A stretch of 32,636 nucleotides of DNA from an uncultured Chloracidobacterium sp. (GCA_937966115.1 CALCKX010000019.1:1-32636); one strand, 5' to 3'; positions 9,374 to 19,942 are shown, counted from the stretch's first letter. The notes: generated by a model not told the origin, from the letters alone. Translations and numbers: made by a program.

Positions 9374-9402
9374 AGTATCCAATGCCTCGCGCGATTTATC
9401 AA
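9374..9402 (-). promoter_or_regulatory. Predicted promoter of the DUF4388-J-TPR gene
   Basis: Read leftward, TTGATA (9397-9402) and GATACT (9374-9379) are separated by exactly 17 bases, matching 5 of 6 and 4 of 6 consensus positions. The predicted leader is about 70 bases and ends with the GGAGAG ribosome site at 9306-9311. Confidence 0.5.
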
Positions 9403-9463
9403 GTAGCCCGGAATGGCGACGGCAAGCCGCCCGCCACCAGGGAAGCGCGCGCCAGGCAGGGCG

Positions 9464-9841
9464 CTAGGAGGCCGATGACGCCGGCGCTCTCATCTCGAAT
9501 AACGACGCCCACGTGTAAATGCTCTGGTGACTATCCGCCCAAGTCACGCCCAGCGCATAGCGGCCGACATGGCGTAGCTCGCTGATTTGAAACTTTCTCA
9601 CGTCGCCAAGCAGCGGCAGCCCGCGCGACCGAGGCTTGGCCGGCGGGGCGGCTTCCGACGGGGGCGCTTCCAAGAGACCCGGGTGCGGGTTTTCCCCGCG
9701 CGCTTCCGCGCAGGTGGCGCAAGGGCAAATCTGCCGCAGCTTCATCAGGGCCACCGTCGTGACCCCGCCATCCGGCCAAACCGCCGACAAAATCCCTTCG
9801 GCGCGATTAACATTCACAGCGCGTGGCAACAGTTCCGGCAT
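9464..9841 (-). CDS. DUF971 (gamma-butyrobetaine hydroxylase N-terminal-like) protein
   Basis: The 125-aa cytoplasmic protein has the DUF971 pattern: a beta-rich start, the cysteine motif LRQICPCATC at residues 35-44 (C39, C41, C44), and a C-terminal block GRYALGVTWADSHQSIYTWA at 93-112. The same small domain occurs at the N-terminus of gamma-butyrobetaine hydroxylases, where its cysteines help bind zinc, and as a stand-alone protein in many bacteria. The middle (about 48-78) is a proline/alanine-rich insertion. The ATG at 9841 was chosen; the frame stays open to a TTG at 9907 but runs through a tandem repeat. It is divergent from the thioesterase gene. Cellular role unknown; iron-sulfur cluster related roles have been proposed for the family. 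Confidence 0.75.
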   Translation of the reverse strand: MPELLPRAVNVNRAEGILSAVWPDGGVTTVALMKLRQICPCATCAEARGENPHPGLLEAPPSEAAPPAKPRSRGLPLLGDVRKFQISELRHVGRYALGVTWADSHQSIYTWASLFEMRAPASSAS

Positions 9842-9877
9842 TGGCTTACCAAAACCCAAAGCGTTTAGCGTTCGCCC

Positions 9878-9917
9878 AGGCTGGCTTGGCAAGGCTGGCT
9901 TGGCCAAGCTGGCTGGC
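9878..9917. repeat. 14-bp tandem repeat, about 2.9 copies
   Basis: The unit AGGCTGGCTTGGCA occurs at 9878-9891 and 9892-9905 (last base differs), with a degraded third copy at 9906-9917. It lies just upstream of the DUF971 gene start. Confidence 0.8.
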
Positions 9918-10049
9918 GCGGCAGTGGCATTTCGCCGCGCTTTACGATAGGGTGCGAGCGCAACATCGCGCTATGCATCCTTGCGTTTGCGCGCCGACGC
10001 CCCAGGCGGGCGCCGGCGAGAATACCCTGCGCCCGATAGGCTTTTCGCC

Positions 10050-10526
10050 ATGGCGAACTCTTCGCTGCCTCCGTTTCCAGAGCTGGAAGGCTATCCCGTC
10101 ATTGTCGTCATTCCGGTCGCCTGGGGCGACATGGACGCTGCCCAGCACGTCAATAACACGGTCTATTTTCGCTACTTTGAAAGCGCCCGCATCGCTTACT
10201 TCGAGCGCATCGCCTTTGGGCTGGACGTCGCCCGCTCGGCGGGGCCGATCCTGGCGCGCGCGCAATGTCAGTTTCGACTGCCGGTGACCTATCCCGATAC
10301 CGTTTCGGTCGGGACGGGCGTCGTCGGGCTGGGCGAGGATCGGTTCGTCATGCGCTTTACAGTCGTCAGCCACCGGCACGGCAAAGCCGCGGCGCAGGGC
10401 GATGGGCTTATCGTGTCCTACGACTACCGCAAGCAACGCAAAGCCCCGCTGCCGAACGATACGCGCGCCGCTATCATCGCGCTGGAAGGCTTTGACGCGG
10501 CTGCGCCGCCGGGGCTGCCGGACTGA
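10050..10526 (+). CDS. Hotdog-fold acyl-CoA thioesterase (4HBT/YbgC type)
   Basis: The 158-aa single-domain protein has the classical motif WGDMDAAQHVNNTVYFRYFE at residues 25-44, in which the aspartate near the HVNN turn is catalytic in 4HBT-type thioesterases. The rest follows the hotdog pattern (a long helix with FESARIAYFERI, then strands). Such enzymes hydrolyse acyl-CoA or acyl-ACP thioesters in the cytoplasm. It precedes fabH on the same strand, which fits fatty-acid metabolism. The ATG at 10050 was chosen over an upstream open frame because homology begins shortly after it. The acyl substrate cannot be predicted. Confidence 0.85.
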   Translation: MANSSLPPFPELEGYPVIVVIPVAWGDMDAAQHVNNTVYFRYFESARIAYFERIAFGLDVARSAGPILARAQCQFRLPVTYPDTVSVGTGVVGLGEDRFVMRFTVVSHRHGKAAAQGDGLIVSYDYRKQRKAPLPNDTRAAIIALEGFDAAAPPGLPD

Positions 10527-10606
10527 GGCGCCGGACGGAGGCGCCGCTGGCTGGGCCTCGCTGTAGCTTGCCCGCTCGTCATTATTTCCGAAGACTGGAG
10601 TCGCCC

Positions 10607-11593
10607 ATGCCCACCCAAGCCGCTGGAATCATCGGGACGGGGCGCGCCCTGCCAGAGCGCGTCTTGACCAACGCCGAGCTCGAGAAACTGGTTGACACGA
10701 GCGATGACTGGATCGTATCCCGCACCGGGATCCGCGAGCGGCGCGTCGCCGCCCCGGACGAAACCACCTCTCACTTCGCCGCGCTGGCGGCCCAGCGGGC
10801 GCTGGACGCCGCCGGCGTCTCGCCGCGCGAGCTTGACCTCGTCATTTGCGCGACGGTATGCCCCGATATGATGCTGCCTTCCACGGCGTGCCTGGTGCAG
10901 TCGAAGCTTGGCGCCAAGCGGGCGGCGGCGTATGACCTCGTGGCGGCCTGCTCCGGATTCGTTTACGGACTGGCGACGGCGCGGGCCTTCATCGAGGCTG
11001 GCCATGCCCGCTATATTTTGGTCATTGGGGCGGAGCTGCTCTCGCGCTTTGTGGACTACACCGACCGGGCCACCTGCGTTATTTTCGGCGACGGAGCCGG
11101 GGCGGCGGTGGTCGGGCCGGTCGCGGCGGGGCGCGGAATTCTGGCGCACCGCATCCTGAGCGACGGCGACTATGCCGAGCTGCTTTACACGCCGGGCGGC
11201 GGCGCGCGCCATCCGGCGAGCGCGGCGACGGTCCAGCAACGGCTCCACTACATCAAGATGCGCGGGAACGAGCTGTTCAAGGTCGCCGTGCGGAGCATGG
11301 CGGAAACCGTCGGGCAAGTGCTGGACGAGCTGCGCCTCGCGCCGTCCGACGTGGACCTGTTCGTGCCGCATCAGGCGAATCAGCGGATCACCGACGCGGT
11401 CGCCGACCGGCTCGGCATCGGGAGCGAGCGCATCTACGCCAATATTGAGCGGATGGGCAATACCTCTTCCGCCTCGATTCCAATCGCGCTCGATGAGTGC
11501 GTCGCGGCGGGACGGATCAAATCGGGCGACCTCCTGGTTTTTGCGTCCTTTGGAGCGGGCGTGACCTGGGGCGCGCTGGCCCTGCGCTGGTAA
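10607..11593 (+). CDS. fabH: 3-oxoacyl-ACP synthase III (KAS III)
   Basis: The 328-aa enzyme starts fatty-acid synthesis by condensing acetyl-CoA (or a branched acyl-CoA) with malonyl-ACP. The complete catalytic triad is visible: C115 in LVAACSGF, H255 in VPHQANQRI, and N285 in GNTSSAS. The N-terminus carries SDDWIVSRTGIRERR (32-46), a FabH signature, and the C-terminus ends FASFGAGVTWGALALRW as usual. The start ATG has GGAG at 10597-10600, six bases upstream. It follows the thioesterase gene by 80 bases. Length is standard. Other KAS III-like enzymes differ around the QANQR motif, so FabH is the best call. Confidence 0.95.
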   Translation: MPTQAAGIIGTGRALPERVLTNAELEKLVDTSDDWIVSRTGIRERRVAAPDETTSHFAALAAQRALDAAGVSPRELDLVICATVCPDMMLPSTACLVQSKLGAKRAAAYDLVAACSGFVYGLATARAFIEAGHARYILVIGAELLSRFVDYTDRATCVIFGDGAGAAVVGPVAAGRGILAHRILSDGDYAELLYTPGGGARHPASAATVQQRLHYIKMRGNELFKVAVRSMAETVGQVLDELRLAPSDVDLFVPHQANQRITDAVADRLGIGSERIYANIERMGNTSSASIPIALDECVAAGRIKSGDLLVFASFGAGVTWGALALRW

Positions 11594-11609
11594 GGATGAG
11601 CTGGCGAAG

Positions 11610-12341
11610 ATGAAAGGACTGCGGCTCGCAACGCTGGCTTGGCTCGGCGCCCTGGCGGCTGGCGGCTGGCTCGGCGCCGGCTGCCGCGAGACGGCGCGCC
11701 ACGCGCACGAAGGCGCGACCCGCTCGGCTCTGGTCGAGCGGGTCGGGAGCGGCGAGCTGAAAATTGAGCGACTCGGCATGGCGCTGCGCGCGGAGCAGCC
11801 GCTCTTCGGTCGCATTCTCGAGCTCTCGCTGCGCAACGCGAGCGCCCGCCCGGTGATCGTGGTCATCGAGCCTGGGCAAATCATCCGCAGCCAAAATCCA
11901 GGCGTCACCGACCTCGTGATCACCAGCCGGGAGGAGATTGCGCTCGATGCGGGCCAGGCGACGCGCCGCGAGCTAGAAGCCTTTTCCCTATCGCAGCGCA
12001 AGCTGGCGATGAACCGGGACACGGCCTATGAGTTCGGCAATCTGGCGGAGGGCGATGTCCAGACCCTCGTCGCCTGCTTTGCCGAGAACCGCCCGCCCGA
12101 GCCAGAGCCGCCGCCGCCGGGATCCAAGCTCCCGCCGCAGAAGCTTGACTTGACGCCGTTCCAGCTCGCGCTGTGGCGCGTCGCCGAGGGGCTCGACCGG
12201 CAGGGCCTGCTCGAAGGCGTGGCGCTCAACCCGACGCTCAAGGGCGGCGAATATGGCCGCAGCCGCGATTACTTTGACGGGCAAGCCAAATACGTCCAAG
12301 GGCTACTCGACAGATGCGGGCTTGAAAAGTACAAGTTCTAG
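11610..12341 (+). CDS. Exported protein of unknown function with lipoprotein-like signal
   Basis: The 243-aa protein begins with a basic residue and a hydrophobic stretch (3-23) ending LGAGC at C25. This resembles a lipoprotein signal, but the -3 residue is glycine rather than leucine, so lipidation is uncertain. Residues about 45-135 look beta-rich (GELKIERLGMAL ... RILELSLRNASARPVIVVIEPGQII), like a small immunoglobulin-type domain, with a proline run (EPEPPPPGSKLPP) at about 165-178. The C-terminus (about 180-243) is helical. I do not recognise the family. It follows fabH by 16 bases with a near-duplicated 14-base unit at the boundary. No functional claim is made. Confidence 0.7.
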   Translation: MKGLRLATLAWLGALAAGGWLGAGCRETARHAHEGATRSALVERVGSGELKIERLGMALRAEQPLFGRILELSLRNASARPVIVVIEPGQIIRSQNPGVTDLVITSREEIALDAGQATRRELEAFSLSQRKLAMNRDTAYEFGNLAEGDVQTLVACFAENRPPEPEPPPPGSKLPPQKLDLTPFQLALWRVAEGLDRQGLLEGVALNPTLKGGEYGRSRDYFDGQAKYVQGLLDRCGLEKYKF

Positions 12342-12387
12342 GCTCGGAAACATTTCCGCGCCAAAATTTCTCCGCCGAGGTTCTCCA

Positions 12388-15207
<2,820 letters not shown>

Positions 15208-15214
15208 GCTGCCG

Positions 15215-15256
15215 GTCGCCAGCAAGAAGTCGCCAGCAAGAAGTCGCCAGCAGGAA
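15215..15256. repeat. 14-bp tandem repeat, three copies
   Basis: The unit GTCGCCAGCAAGAA occurs at 15215-15228, 15229-15242 and 15243-15256; the third has one change. It fills nearly the whole 53-base gap between the convergent ppdK and sigma-factor genes. Confidence 0.9.
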
Positions 15257-15260
15257 GATG

Positions 15261-15833
15261 CTATCGAGCCGGCTTGAGCGCGCCCGCGAGGCGGCGCTTG
15301 AGCGTCACTTTCGCTCGAAACAAGCGCGACTTCACCGTGCCGACCGCGACGCCGGCGATGTCGGCGATTTCCTCGCAACTGAGACCGTCATACTCCTTCA
15401 TAACCAGCGCGTCGCGAAAATCCGGCGGCAGCGCGGCAAGCGCCTCCCGCACCATCCGGGCGCGCTCGCCGGCTTCAAAGGCGACATCCGGGCGCTCGGC
15501 GGCGACCGGCTCGGGCGGCGGCGCCTTTTCGCTGTCCGGGGCGGCTGGCGGCGGCGCCATGACGCGGCGCTCGCTCCGCCGGGACTCGCTCACTAAGCGA
15601 TTGAAGGCAATGCGGTAAAGGTAGGTTTTGACCGACGCTTCGCCGCGCCAGCTCGCGGCATGCTCCACGAGGGCGACAAAGACATCCTGGCAAATTTCCT
15701 CGGCGCGCGCCGGCGATGCCAGCCGCCGTGCCAGGAAGCGGTGGATGGCGGCGCGGTGACGCTGATAAAGCGACGCGAAGGCTTGCTCGTCGCCCTGCTG
15801 GAATGCGCGCAGGAGAGCCTCATCTGTAGCCAT
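15261..15833 (-). CDS. ECF-type RNA polymerase sigma factor
   Basis: The 190-aa protein has the two-domain ECF layout. Sigma-2 is at about 10-85, with LYQRHRAAIHRFLARRL and AEEICQDVFVALVEHA for core binding, then SVKTYLYRIAFNRLVSESRR for -10 recognition. Sigma-4 is at about 130-180 (LAALPPDFRDALVMKEYDGL, then EEIADIAGVAVGTVKSRLFR). The linker (about 92-118) is unusually proline/alanine-rich. No anti-sigma factor gene is adjacent: upstream is the DUF4388-J protein and downstream the convergent ppdK. Targets are unknown. It may be co-transcribed with the two upstream leftward genes. Confidence 0.93.
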   Translation of the reverse strand: MATDEALLRAFQQGDEQAFASLYQRHRAAIHRFLARRLASPARAEEICQDVFVALVEHAASWRGEASVKTYLYRIAFNRLVSESRRSERRVMAPPPAAPDSEKAPPPEPVAAERPDVAFEAGERARMVREALAALPPDFRDALVMKEYDGLSCEEIADIAGVAVGTVKSRLFRAKVTLKRRLAGALKPAR

Positions 15834-15967
15834 GACCAGCTCGCGGCGGGCGAGCGATTTTTTTCAGCGCGCGACCCGTAGCGCTTCCAACTCGACCGCG
15901 GCCGCGCCACGGCGGGCGACCCAGGCGCTCGGCGTCGCCGAAGACCGCGGCGCGGCTTTTTGCCAAC

Positions 15968-17554
15968 TCACTTCTTGAACAGCTTATCAAGAAAGCCCCC
16001 GCTCTTGGGGCCCTTGATGGCGTCCAAGCCCTTGCGCGCGGCCTTTGAATCAGGGTCAAGGCGCAGCGCCTCGCTGAACATTTTTTCAGCCTGAATATTC
16101 ATCCCGGCCCGAGCGTAAAGCTGCCCCAGCGCCACCAGCGGCGCGGTATTGAACTGATCCAGCTCGGCGGCTTTCTTGAGGGCGGCCTCGGCGTCGCGCT
16201 GCATTTTCGGATGCGCGGCGAGGGTCGTGCCCAACAGGAGGTGATACCGCGACGCTTCCGGGTTGAGCGACACCGCTTCGCGCAGCAGCGTCACTGCGCC
16301 TACAAAGTCTCGGCTGGCGATCTTGGCGCGCGCGTCCTGAAAAGCTTTTTCCGCCCGGGCTTCGCGCTGAGCGGTCGTCTCGCCGGGGATGGCCGGCGCG
16401 GGCGGGAGCGGCGCGCTGCCGCGGGGCGATGGCGTGACCGCGGCCAGCGGCATCGGAGCCAGCACCGCCGGCTTTTGGCCGCCATCCCGGATGGATTCAT
16501 AGGCCTCCGTCACCCGCGCGAAAATGGCGTCCACCTGCCGGCGCGTTTCCAGCGTCGCGTTCAAGTGGCGGTCCGGGTGGAAGTCCTTGGCCAACTGATA
16601 GTAGGCATCCCGAATCTCATCCCGCATGGCATGCGGCGAAACGCCCAGAATCTCGTACGGGTCACTGGTGGCGTCCAAGCGCGCCTGCATCGCCAGCAGC
16701 ATGTTCACCGCCTTGAGCGAGCCGGTCCGCTTGGCGGCGGCGTCGGCCACCTTGGACGGCACGACGGGCGGGGCGGTCACCGCCTGCTCGACCACCTCGG
16801 CTGGAATTTCCATCTGCCCGGTTTCGCGGTTGACGACCGGAGCGGCATGACGCTCCAGAATCCCGGCTGAAATGAGGCCGTACAAAGCTTGCAGCGTCGC
16901 GTTGGGCGGGCCGCTGACCAGCATCATCGCCTGCAAGACATTCATCGGGATGTTGATGCCCGCCACGAGCTGGCGCTCAATGGGCTTGAGCGAAAGCGAT
17001 TGCGCCCGCAGCAGCGGGTTGCTTGACGGGCCAATGAGGCGATTCAAATCGCCCATGCCCCGCTGAATGATGTTGAAGTCCCGGATGCGACGCGCGCCCT
17101 CCAGAACGATATTGGCGGTGGACAGCTCCAGCCGCAGGTCATCGGGCACCGGCTTTTCCGCAGCGACAAAGCGGTACTGCCCGCTCGTCCACTCGAACAG
17201 CGAGTAGATGATGCCCAGGACTTGAAATGTCACGGCGTTTGACAGGTCGCGCTCAGAGATAATCCCCTGCTCAACCAAGACGCGACCGAATCGCTTGCCG
17301 CGCCCCATGGCTTCCGATGCGCGCAAAAAGTCGGCTTCTGACAGCAGCCCATTCCGCATCATGCTTTCGCCAATGCGGTCGGCGCGATCATTGCTCCGCG
17401 CGAAAACGATGGCGCCCAGCTCAAAGTAAATGGATTTGCTGATCGCCTGGTGGCTCACGACGAGCTCGCCGCTCAAGCGGCGCGTATAGACTCGCCGGAT
17501 GACGTCCGGCAACGCATCTTGAATGAGGTCGCCCTGTAGAAGCGGACTCGTCAC
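15968..17554 (-). CDS. DUF4388 (PATAN-like) - J domain - TPR protein, second paralogue
   Basis: The 528-aa soluble protein has the same order as the protein at 7312-9297. A DUF4388-type module at about 1-130 contains RRLSGELVVSH, YFELGAIVFARS and FEWTSGQYRF. A middle helical part (about 140-280) follows, then a J domain at about 297-356 with intact HPD (326-328, DFHPDRH), a short proline-rich linker (about 363-390), and TPR units at about 400-510. The GTG start at 17554 is supported by AGGAG (17561-17565 on the reverse strand) six bases upstream; a TTG at 17614 would extend it by 20 unlikely residues. It follows the pilin-like gene by 69 bases and precedes the ECF sigma gene. The intact HPD suggests it recruits a DnaK; the output is unknown. 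Confidence 0.85.
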   Translation of the reverse strand: MTSPLLQGDLIQDALPDVIRRVYTRRLSGELVVSHQAISKSIYFELGAIVFARSNDRADRIGESMMRNGLLSEADFLRASEAMGRGKRFGRVLVEQGIISERDLSNAVTFQVLGIIYSLFEWTSGQYRFVAAEKPVPDDLRLELSTANIVLEGARRIRDFNIIQRGMGDLNRLIGPSSNPLLRAQSLSLKPIERQLVAGINIPMNVLQAMMLVSGPPNATLQALYGLISAGILERHAAPVVNRETGQMEIPAEVVEQAVTAPPVVPSKVADAAAKRTGSLKAVNMLLAMQARLDATSDPYEILGVSPHAMRDEIRDAYYQLAKDFHPDRHLNATLETRRQVDAIFARVTEAYESIRDGGQKPAVLAPMPLAAVTPSPRGSAPLPPAPAIPGETTAQREARAEKAFQDARAKIASRDFVGAVTLLREAVSLNPEASRYHLLLGTTLAAHPKMQRDAEAALKKAAELDQFNTAPLVALGQLYARAGMNIQAEKMFSEALRLDPDSKAARKGLDAIKGPKSGGFLDKLFKK

Positions 17555-17560
17555 GGCGCG

Positions 17561-17565
17561 CTCCT
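17561..17565 (-). promoter_or_regulatory. Ribosome binding site deciding the GTG start at 17554
   Basis: AGGAG on the minus strand, six bases before GTG. It supports the shorter start over the TTG at 17614. Confidence 0.65.
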
Positions 17566-17622
17566 CTGGAAAGGCGCGGTGGGCCAGCCGCCCGGGGGAG
17601 GGGCGTCGGCCCAAAGCGCGGG

Positions 17623-18702
17623 TCAGTCGGTCTCGCCAGCTTCGGCGTCCTTGCTTTTGAGAACCGGGTCGGAGAGCCGCGCCCGCTCGCCCTGGCGATC
17701 AGCGCCGCGGAGAACGCCGCTGTCATCCATCAGAAATGAGCGGCGACCGGTTTCGCGGTAACGCTCCGGCACGGCATGAATTTGAAACGTCGGCGGAACA
17801 GCTTGGTTGTTGACAATCATTTCAATGCGGTAGCCCCGATACGACGCATCGCGCAGGCCGGCGAGCTCCCCTGCCCGCTGCAGTTCCGCGAGCGTTCCAA
17901 AGCGATTTTGCCCCGCCCCGAGCGCATAGCGCGCCTGGGCTTCCTGCAACTGGTCGAGCAATGGAAGCACGGCGGCCTCGTTCGCGGCAATCCGAACCTC
18001 AAGCAACTGGTCGAGGTCAAAGACTTCATCCGCTTGACCGCCGAACGTGGCCACGTAAAACGCCACAATCCGCCAGACTTTGAGCCTCCGGTCGCGCGTC
18101 AGCACCACATTGATGACGGTCGGCTTGGCGTCCTCGGCATTGAGCGACGCGCGAAGCTCGACCGAAGCCAGGCTTTCCTCGGTCACATCGCGGAACGCGA
18201 TATTGCCGACGATACGCGTCCCGGAGCGGAGCAACATCTCGCGCGCCCCACTTCCGGTGATGACGGACTCGACGCGAACGCCGCGCTCGGCTAGCCGGCT
18301 CAGCGGGTGATCGCCCAGCAGCGTCCGCCGAATGTCGTTGTAGGCGGCGTTGTCGTTGGTGGCCAGCGCGGAGAGCGTCGCCTGGGCGCGCTCCGTGAAA
18401 AACGCCCGGATCGCCGGGTCGTCGCCGCGAAAGAAAGCCTCGACGCAAGCCGCGACAATGTCCGCCGGACGCAAGTCGCGCGAGCGCTGCGGCGGCACAG
18501 CGCCGCCCCTGGAAGACCCGGCGAAAGTCGTCTCCAGCGGGAGCAATGCGGCGCTCCCCCAGAGCGCCAAAGCCCACAGCGCCCACGTCAAGCGGGCAGC
18601 TCGCGAGCCGGAGGAACGCGCCCGCGCTTGAGCGCGGCGCGCCGGCGCTTGAGCGCGAGTCAGCGTTCGAATGCAAGCGAAGGAGCGCATAGGGGTCATC
18701 AT
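17623..18702 (-). CDS. Membrane-anchored protein with a type IV pilin/pseudopilin-like C-terminal domain
   Basis: The 359-aa protein has a basic, repeat-containing N-terminus (1-37) and a hydrophobic segment at about 38-56, probably a signal anchor. A mixed domain (about 75-225) contains ADIVAACVEAFFRGDD and a string of strands ending RDRRLKVWRIVAFYVATF. The C-terminus (about 225-345) has the pattern LQEAQARYALG...NRFGTLAEL, then YRGYRIEMIVN, TFQIHAVPERYRETGRRSFLMDDSGVLRGAD. That pattern closely recalls the globular part of acidobacterial type II/IV pilin-like proteins, in which a small sheet follows a helix. No prepilin peptidase site is visible. The first ATG (18702) was used; one at 18690 is also possible. 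Its function is unknown; it probably faces the periplasm and may be tied to the next two genes. Confidence 0.7.
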   Translation of the reverse strand: MMTPMRSFACIRTLTRAQAPARRAQARARSSGSRAARLTWALWALALWGSAALLPLETTFAGSSRGGAVPPQRSRDLRPADIVAACVEAFFRGDDPAIRAFFTERAQATLSALATNDNAAYNDIRRTLLGDHPLSRLAERGVRVESVITGSGAREMLLRSGTRIVGNIAFRDVTEESLASVELRASLNAEDAKPTVINVVLTRDRRLKVWRIVAFYVATFGGQADEVFDLDQLLEVRIAANEAAVLPLLDQLQEAQARYALGAGQNRFGTLAELQRAGELAGLRDASYRGYRIEMIVNNQAVPPTFQIHAVPERYRETGRRSFLMDDSGVLRGADRQGERARLSDPVLKSKDAEAGETD

Positions 18703-18926
18703 TATGGATTACGATGCTCAGTTTCAAGCGTCTCTTCGGGCAATGCCATTTGACAGCCGCGATACATAAGCTCACCTTGTTGGCGCGCATGGCATCGCAG
18801 CTCGCCTGCGCGACATTTCCGGCGGGGGGGGCGGCTGATTGGGAAACGGCGCCCTAGCCCCCCGCGCCGAGGCTTATGCGTAGAGGCGGGAAACCGTCGC
18901 TTGGGTGCCGCATCGCCTGCCGTGCC

Positions 18927-19184
18927 ATGTACGACCGAGTTATTCGATTGCGCGGAAGTGAAATCTACGAGCTTGCCACGCGCACCCGTTTTGGCTACGA
19001 ACTCGACCCCGAGCATAACTTTGGCATCGCGCTGACGGTGCGGGCGTATGTCGTGGCCGAGGATTACAGCATCGAGGATTTTACCGCGCTGGTCAAAAGC
19101 GCGGCGGCGCGTCGCAGCGAGGTCCGGCAGTTTCGCGCCAGCTTCGCGCTCGACAGCTGCGACCTGGAGACAGACGCGCCGTAA
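18927..19184 (+). CDS. Unknown 85-aa protein, possibly 6-carboxytetrahydropterin-synthase-like in size only
   Basis: The frame encodes MYDRVIRLRGSEIYELATRT followed by a stretch rich in tyrosine and acidic residues, with predicted strand-helix alternation (FGIALTVRAYVVAEDYS, then a helix EDFTALVKSAAARRSEV). No family is recognised; any resemblance to small pterin-type folds is too weak to use. It is the first gene of a rightward run, 40 bases before the cupin gene. The ATG at 18927 was chosen because the 17 upstream residues look like non-coding translation. It is supported mainly by composition and by packing between neighbours. Confidence 0.5.
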   Translation: MYDRVIRLRGSEIYELATRTRFGYELDPEHNFGIALTVRAYVVAEDYSIEDFTALVKSAAARRSEVRQFRASFALDSCDLETDAP

Positions 19185-19224
19185 CGCCCCGCGGCGCGCC
19201 CAAGCGATGACGGAGACCTAAGCC

Positions 19225-19770
19225 ATGGCAGAGCTGACCCAGGCGATGACCCCATCCGCGGCGGATGACGGGCCGGCAGACCACCCGACGGCGACGCCCG
19301 CCCCGCGCCACCGCTTCACGCCGACGACCGCGCCTTTCCGGTGGGCGGGCATTCCGGTGACGGAATACAAGCCGACGCCCGCCACGGCGGATGACTTCGC
19401 CGGCATCACCCGGCAGACCCTTTTCGGACACGCTGGCGAGACCCTCAGCTTTGAGGCGCGCTATTTCGAGATTGCGCCCGGCGGCTGGTCATCGCTCGAA
19501 TGTCACGAACACGCCCATGCCGTCATCGGGCTGCGCGGCGTAGGCAAAGCGCTGATCGGCGACACCGTTCAAACCCTGGGCTTCCTCGACCTGGCCTATA
19601 TCGGCGCGAACTGCGTGCACCGCCTTGTGAACGATGGCGACTCGCCTTTCGGGTTTCTCTGCATCGTGGACGCCAAGCGCGACCGCCCGCGCCGACTGCG
19701 CCCCTCCGACGTTCCCGACTTGCTGGCGCAGCCCGCGCTGGCAAGCTTGATTGAGCGAAAGCTTGATTGA
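19225..19770 (+). CDS. Cupin-domain protein
   Basis: The 181-aa protein has a disordered N-terminus (1-35) and a single cupin barrel at about 70-150. The metal-binding motif appears as ECHEHAHAVIGLRGVGKALIG (E92/H94/H96/H98), and the second motif as IGANCVHRLVNDGDSPFGFL, with H132 as the likely last metal ligand. Cupins bind a metal and range from dioxygenases and isomerases to sensors, so no reaction can be assigned. GGAGA lies nine bases before the ATG. The last codons and the TGA lie inside a 16-base tandem repeat, which has probably reshaped the C-terminus. Confidence 0.82.
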   Translation: MAELTQAMTPSAADDGPADHPTATPAPRHRFTPTTAPFRWAGIPVTEYKPTPATADDFAGITRQTLFGHAGETLSFEARYFEIAPGGWSSLECHEHAHAVIGLRGVGKALIGDTVQTLGFLDLAYIGANCVHRLVNDGDSPFGFLCIVDAKRDRPRRLRPSDVPDLLAQPALASLIERKLD

Positions 19771-19790
19771 GCGAAAGCTTGATTGAACGG
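19743..19790. repeat. 16-bp tandem repeat over the end of the cupin gene, three copies
   Basis: The unit AAGCTTGATTGAGCGA occurs at 19743-19758 and 19759-19774, with a diverged third copy at 19775-19790. The cupin stop codon (19768-19770) lies in the second copy. Confidence 0.9.
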
Positions 19791-19877
19791 GCGAGCGCAG
19801 CCTTCCCGCGCCCGTCCCAAAGGCAGCCGGAACGCCGCTGGGCAAGCGCCGAGCGGAAAGCGTCGCCGACGCCTGGC

Positions 19878-19907
19878 TTGACACTTTTTTTTGACTGGTG
19901 CTAGTTT
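19878..19907 (+). promoter_or_regulatory. Predicted hrcA promoter with an overlapping CIRCE-like operator
   Basis: TTGACA (19878-19883) is followed 18 bases later by TAGTTT (19902-19907), a plausible promoter 36 bases before the hrcA ATG. Over it, TTGACACTT (19878-19886), nine bases, and TGGTGCTAG (19896-19904) match the CIRCE consensus TTAGCACTC-N9-GAGTGCTAA at 12 of 18 positions with exact spacing. HrcA binding here would give autorepression. Confidence 0.5.
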
Positions 19908-19942
19908 CCTGTGAGACTTTTCTTCCAAAAAAGCAATGGTTT

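Noticed and set aside
9179-9382. 67-aa open frame on the - strand overlapping the DUF4388-J start
   Set aside because: It covers the predicted leader, palindrome and start codon of a better supported gene.
18699-18727. TTGAAA-N17-TAATGA promoter-like match before the pilin-like gene
   Set aside because: The -10 matches only two of six positions and overlaps the annotated ATG, so it would require a nearly leaderless start at 18690; too weak to list.
18702-19016. 104-aa open frame on the - strand upstream of the pilin-like gene
   Set aside because: It runs antisense through the 85-aa gene and through a G-run; basic, Arg-rich composition and no motif.
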